Notes under the pieces: generated by a model
What the model saw: the letters and a program-made list of their open reading frames with translations, nothing else
Databases searched by the model: none
What the model was told of the DNA's origin: nothing
Shown here: in pieces, positions 60,390 through 64,000 of the stretch
Numbering within the stretch: position 1 is the first letter of the stretch
Layout: each line of letters opens with the position of its first letter
Translations under genes and position numbers: made by a program
From: Hymenochaete sp. R1
Lineage: Eukaryota > Basidiomycota > Agaricomycetes > Hymenochaetales > Hymenochaetaceae
Reading direction: 5' to 3'
NCBI GenBank assembly: GCA_019400425.1
Contig: JAFREE010000013.1
Coordinates: 186,001 to 250,000 of the forward strand
DNA length: 64,000 nucleotides

Positions 60390-60884
60390 GGATGCTTGTG
60401 GATGTGTAGCACTTAGAAACAGGATGCAGATGCGAAAAAAAAAAGTATTTTGAGTAATGCATCTTTTACCTTTCGTGATATATTCATTTCCATTGATCCT
60501 CATGCTACGATGTTTCACGGATTCAAGGAGTCTGGGGCGGAGACAGCGTAAAAAAGCCGCAGTCCGCTCGTCTGAGTTCATTTGACTCGAACGTCTTGCC
60601 TTCCCGCTAGAACTCAGAGATCTGGGGACTATACGATAGGATTGCAGAGTAAATTTCAAAAGCATCATGTTTCGGGAGAAGTGAATTAGTGCGAGCCGCG
60701 TTGTTCTCCACGTGTTCCCTTTGAATGCAAAGGAAAGCTAGTATTGCCGAGCTTCAGCAGAGCAGAGCGTCCAGACAAAGATTGATAAATGATAAAAGCA
60801 TCCTTTGACGCCTTCCTCATCAAACTCTCCGTCTTCTAACGAATTCCGCCGCCTTTTTTCTCTTCTTTCCTCTAGAACGCCTTC
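60390..60884. other. Intergenic region between two plus-strand genes
   Basis: It holds the STT3 3' flank and the promoter of the next gene. No other feature seen. Confidence 0.5.
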
Positions 60885-62108
60885 ATGTCGACGAAAAGAT
60901 TCAATCGATGGTCTGCATATGTCCGAAGAGCAGATAACAAACTGGTCTACGTGTAGGAAATTTCTTTCTACTCTTCTTTCCCCGCTACTGAAATTATCTG
61001 CGCATACAGAGATATCATTTCTTCGAAGCAGCAGACGACTTGCTACCGGATCATAACTCCCCAAGGCTCCATCATCACGCTCTACACCCTTGTATTCAGC
61101 CCTATCACCACCGCCTCTCTCGCCGCCGGATCTGGTCCAGCCATACGTCCGTGCAGTGCCAGACCGAGTCTATCCGAAAGGACGAAATACCTTCTCACCG
61201 CGGACGTGGTCAGGACCGGGTTTTCGTTTTATGAAGCGCAGTGCGTAGGGTGCAAGAAGCTGATAAAAGTTCGTGCAAGCTCAGGTATGCAGGGTTGGAT
61301 CGGACACAAAACGCATTGTAAAGGGATGCAGTGAGTCCAAGATATGTTTCTTTGTCGAACATGACTAGATTATTCGAACATCGAAATTAGACAGCGATAT
61401 AAGGAAGAGGCGCAGAGGAAAGGTGCGGAACGTATCGAGTATCGTGGGAATTTGAGCCTCAAGGAATTGCTCGACTGTAATAAGAGCCGAGCTTTTCGGA
61501 CGCAACGAGGTGCCACTCCGTTCCGAAGCTCAACGCCCTTCCCATCCGCATCATCGAAACCATTGGGAAGCAAAACCGTACGACAAAGATCTATGTCCGC
61601 TCCTTACCAACAAGCGATCCCACCTGGTCATTCTCAAGCTCGCCGTCTCCTTTCGACACAAAAGAATAGTTATAAACGCGGAGTTACTCCCCTCCCCTGG
61701 CGTCCCGCCATGCCCGAGCCCAACATAGAGCGCAACGCACGTCCTGGAAGAAGAGCCGAAAACTTAGAATCAATTCCAACACCGTTACGTTCGCTACTAC
61801 TGTCGCAGCCACCGCTGACTGAGAACAGGCGAGAACCGAGAGAAAAACAAAGTCAAAACGCAGTGACCACCACCTACTCAAACGTTCAAGCCGGTCCAGC
61901 CCGAGGCAGAGAAAAGGACGATAGTACCAGAAATGTGCTGGACCTTCGAAAACAATCTTTGGGATCGTACGTTGATGTGCCGATCGAAATAATAGAGTCC
62001 GCGACGGCACTGGAGCTTCGGGTTCCGGAGGGCACGCGCCGACTGAAGCTCGAGTGGGCTGAGGAGGCGAGGAGGGTGGTGAGGACGATACTTGTGACTG
62101 GGAGCTGA
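60885..62108 (+). CDS. Divergent relative of the tandem zinc-finger-like family
   Basis: The predicted 368-aa protein has exons 60885-60952, 61010-61330 and 61391-62108. Both introns are in phase 2, exactly as in copies A-D. Exon 1 ends YVRRADNKLVYV, comparable with IKRADGAIVEV of copy B. Exon 2 ends ERTKYLLTADVVRTGFSFYE followed by the finger CVGCKKLIKV...GWIGHKTHC (C-x2-C-x17-H-x3-C) and C-K-G-M-Q, where the four copies have C-K-x-L-Q or C-x-x-T-Q. Exon 3 begins QRYKEEAQRKG, like the KKLQEEK helix of D, has a long basic linker, and ends LELRVPEGTRRLKLEW plus 16 more residues in place of the L-x-L-P-x-L-x-x-G-x-x-R-I-Q-F-L tail. It lies on the opposite strand 5.9 kb away. Function unknown. 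Confidence 0.75.
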
Positions 62109-62960
62109 GCTGTTGGGTGGTGTGTTCAGGGGTTGGAAAGAGCAAAGTCTAGGGGCTAGTCGCAGAAAGTGATGAATAAACTAATAAAATGTACGTTTGT
62201 TAAAGTTTGTTTGAAATGATGTATGTTTTCAAGTTTCTATGTGAAATTTCTCTCCGGTACGAGCGATGCGGATAACTCTGGCAACAGTAGGGTTTGAAGA
62301 ATGTCGGTCATTCCGGGTCAACGAAAACCGTGGCCTCCAAGCAAGCAACTCAAATAGCGTTTGATCTACAGGAAAGCATTGAGAGCATTGAAGAAGAAAA
62401 TTAAAGCGGATGTTGCGAGAGGAAAAGGAGATGCCGAAGTCGGAGGTGGATGTATGCGTGGAAGACACGTGCTTGAGCATAAAATATGTCCCAGTCGGAC
62501 CTCAATTATTTATTGATGAGCTCTCGACCGTTGCTCTCACTGGCCCTCGTTGCTCACCTCTTCCTCAACCAACAACGACGGACGTCCCGCCAACACTTCC
62601 AACGTCGGTGAAGCATCATCGCTGAGCTGGCTCGTTAGTCAGTGACTCGGCTCTACTTGTACACGCGTAGGACGTGCGGAGCTCGAATGAATATTAATGA
62701 GCAAGTAGGGTTAGCATCATCATCAGTTGCATAATTGACGTTGCTACCGAGCTCAACTTTACATGCCATTTGCCACCCTCGCTCAAACACCTACCCAAGA
62801 TCATCAACACCTCAATATTCGCGCTCTTGAGCTCTAGACCCGCTCTCAGCTCGCCGGTCATATAAATCAAGCATACGCAGGTCGTTCCCGGTTACCCACC
62901 CCTTCCACGAGCGAGCGGTCATAATTCGGGGGACAGGGTGCATCATTCCAACTCTTTGCC
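62109..62960. other. Intergenic region
   Basis: The 850 bases contain the 3' flank of the previous gene and the promoter of the Pro-rich gene. Short frames on both strands are uncharacteristic. Nothing recognised. Confidence 0.5.
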
Positions 62961-64000
62961 ATGTTTCGTCGGAAAAAGTCCTCAGACCAGCCGCCAGTAC
63001 AGACAAAGACAGTCGCTATCTCGGGGCCAAAGAGCATCTCAGCCCCGAGACCCGTCAAAGGGCAGACCGCCGCTGCCCACGGCGCCCAGGCCTCATCCTC
63101 CTCTTTGGCAGCTACAGGAGGCGGTTCAGCGCCCTTGTACGAACGCTTTGCACGGACGACTAATGCAGGGGAAAGTTCGACTACAAATGTGAATGGGAGG
63201 AGCTCAAAGCCTTCGGGATATGGGCATACTTCGTCGTCACCGTTGCCTTCTGCTTCCGGAGTTGGTTTGCGGCCGCGCGTGGTGAGCGGGGCAGCTCAGA
63301 ACGGCCCCAAATCTTTGGAAGGGCTAGGAATACGTGTCAATGTAGTGAGTAGTAACCAGTAATGATGCTAGCGTCGATGACCAAATTGATTTCTCTGTTT
63401 AGGCTCAAAACGTTCAGCAATTGTCCCCTCCAGGTTCGCCAACTGAGCCCAAGTACGACGGGCCAAGCGGTGCAAAGCAAGCCATGAATGCTCGTCACGC
63501 AAACAAACATGCTCCCAATGGTCTTGGACATGGCTTCCCCGACTCTCTGGACGACCCTCCCCCACCAGCTCGTCTTCCTAGCGTTAAGGTTGCAAGGTCC
63601 ACGCCTGGCGCTAAGCTGACCCGCCTCCCGACCCCTCCTTCGCCTCCGCCCCCGCTCCCGCAGCCTCCATCCTCAACACCAACACCAAGAACATCAAAGG
63701 CCACGACCCAGACACATATCAAACCTGCGGCTACGGATACCACGAACTACCCTTCCCCGCTGTCGTCATCAACGAGCGCTGAGCAAGGTCTCCTTCCGCC
63801 CTCTATGTCTGCTGCCTCCCGCTCTCCTAATTTGGGCAACTCGTTAGAAACACGCGCACCTCGGCGACAAAAGTATTCTCCCCTGGCAGCGTTCGGCCCT
63901 TCCGACGACCCGCCCCAAGCACCTCTTCCCCCACCACGTATTATTTCTTCCAACTCAGGAACTCCTCCGCCTCCGCCACCCCCACCTAAGTCGGATACAA
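62961..64000 (+). CDS. Pro/Ser-rich protein, 3' truncated by the window
   Basis: The start ATG is at 62961 (MFRRKKSSDQPPVQTKT). Exon 1 runs to about 63348 and ends GLGIRVNV; an intron with a gtgagt donor ends at the acceptor ctgtttag near 63402; exon 2 continues AQNVQQLSPPGSP to the window edge. The visible 320 or so residues are low-complexity with polyproline runs (PPSPPPPLPQPP, PPPPPPPP at the edge) that could bind profilin, SH3 or WW domains. No domain is seen yet. The conserved part probably lies beyond the window. Confidence 0.7.

Overview
The window is nuclear DNA of a filamentous basidiomycete, most likely an Agaricomycete. The evidence is gene density of about one gene per 2.5 kb on both strands, introns mostly of 45-65 bases with GT-AG borders, CTNAC-like branch points, and the style of the proteins: long Ser/Pro-rich linkers, an A-T-R type reductase, a large TBC protein with an N-terminal SH3-like stretch, RGS-plus-membrane and cullin-repeat proteins. 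No rRNA, tRNA, CRISPR array or intact transposon was recognised. Exon borders were worked out by hand and most were checked by codon phase.

Layout. 0-7 kb: 3' end of an NRPS-like reductase (+) converging on a Rab-GAP TBC protein (-). 7.8-9.2 kb: secreted Ser/Thr/Asp-repeat protein (+). 10-13.7 kb: RING-H2 protein and a small secreted hydrophobic protein (both -). 15.5-21 kb: farnesyl diphosphate synthase (+), nitronate monooxygenase (-), MATE transporter (-). 21.7-27.2 kb: secreted agmatinase-like ureohydrolase and an RGS-domain membrane protein (both +). 27.2-29.7 kb: no recognisable protein, but many splice-site-like signals on the minus strand. 29.7-41.3 kb: ricin-B-fold lectin (-), EFM7-like methyltransferase (+), SUMO-like protein (+), coiled-coil protein (-), cullin-N-terminal-only protein (-), BTB protein (+). 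42.2-48.8 kb: SLC26 transporter with STAS domain (-), BCS1-like AAA ATPase (+), small membrane protein (+). 48.9-55 kb: four tandem paralogs of an unrecognised zinc-finger-like family (-). 55.8-60.4 kb: TFIIIA (-) and STT3 (+) share a short divergent promoter. 60.9-62.1 kb: a fifth, divergent relative of the tandem family (+). 63-64 kb: start of a Pro-rich protein that runs off the window.

The most interesting content is the tandem family. All four copies (272-285 aa) share three exons, two phase-2 introns at matching positions, a short N-terminal motif with a D-G pair, a C-x2-C-x19..24-H-x3-C finger in exon 2, a long divergent linker, and an identical C-terminal tail ending R-I-Q-F-L-stop. 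The gene at 60.9 kb has the same exon architecture and finger but a degraded tail, which points to local duplication and divergence. I cannot name this family. Other unusual points are GC-AG introns in the MATE and agmatinase genes, a 7-nt microexon in the BTB gene, a SUMO-like protein encoded without a C-terminal extension, and a TBC domain whose glutamine finger appears to be replaced.
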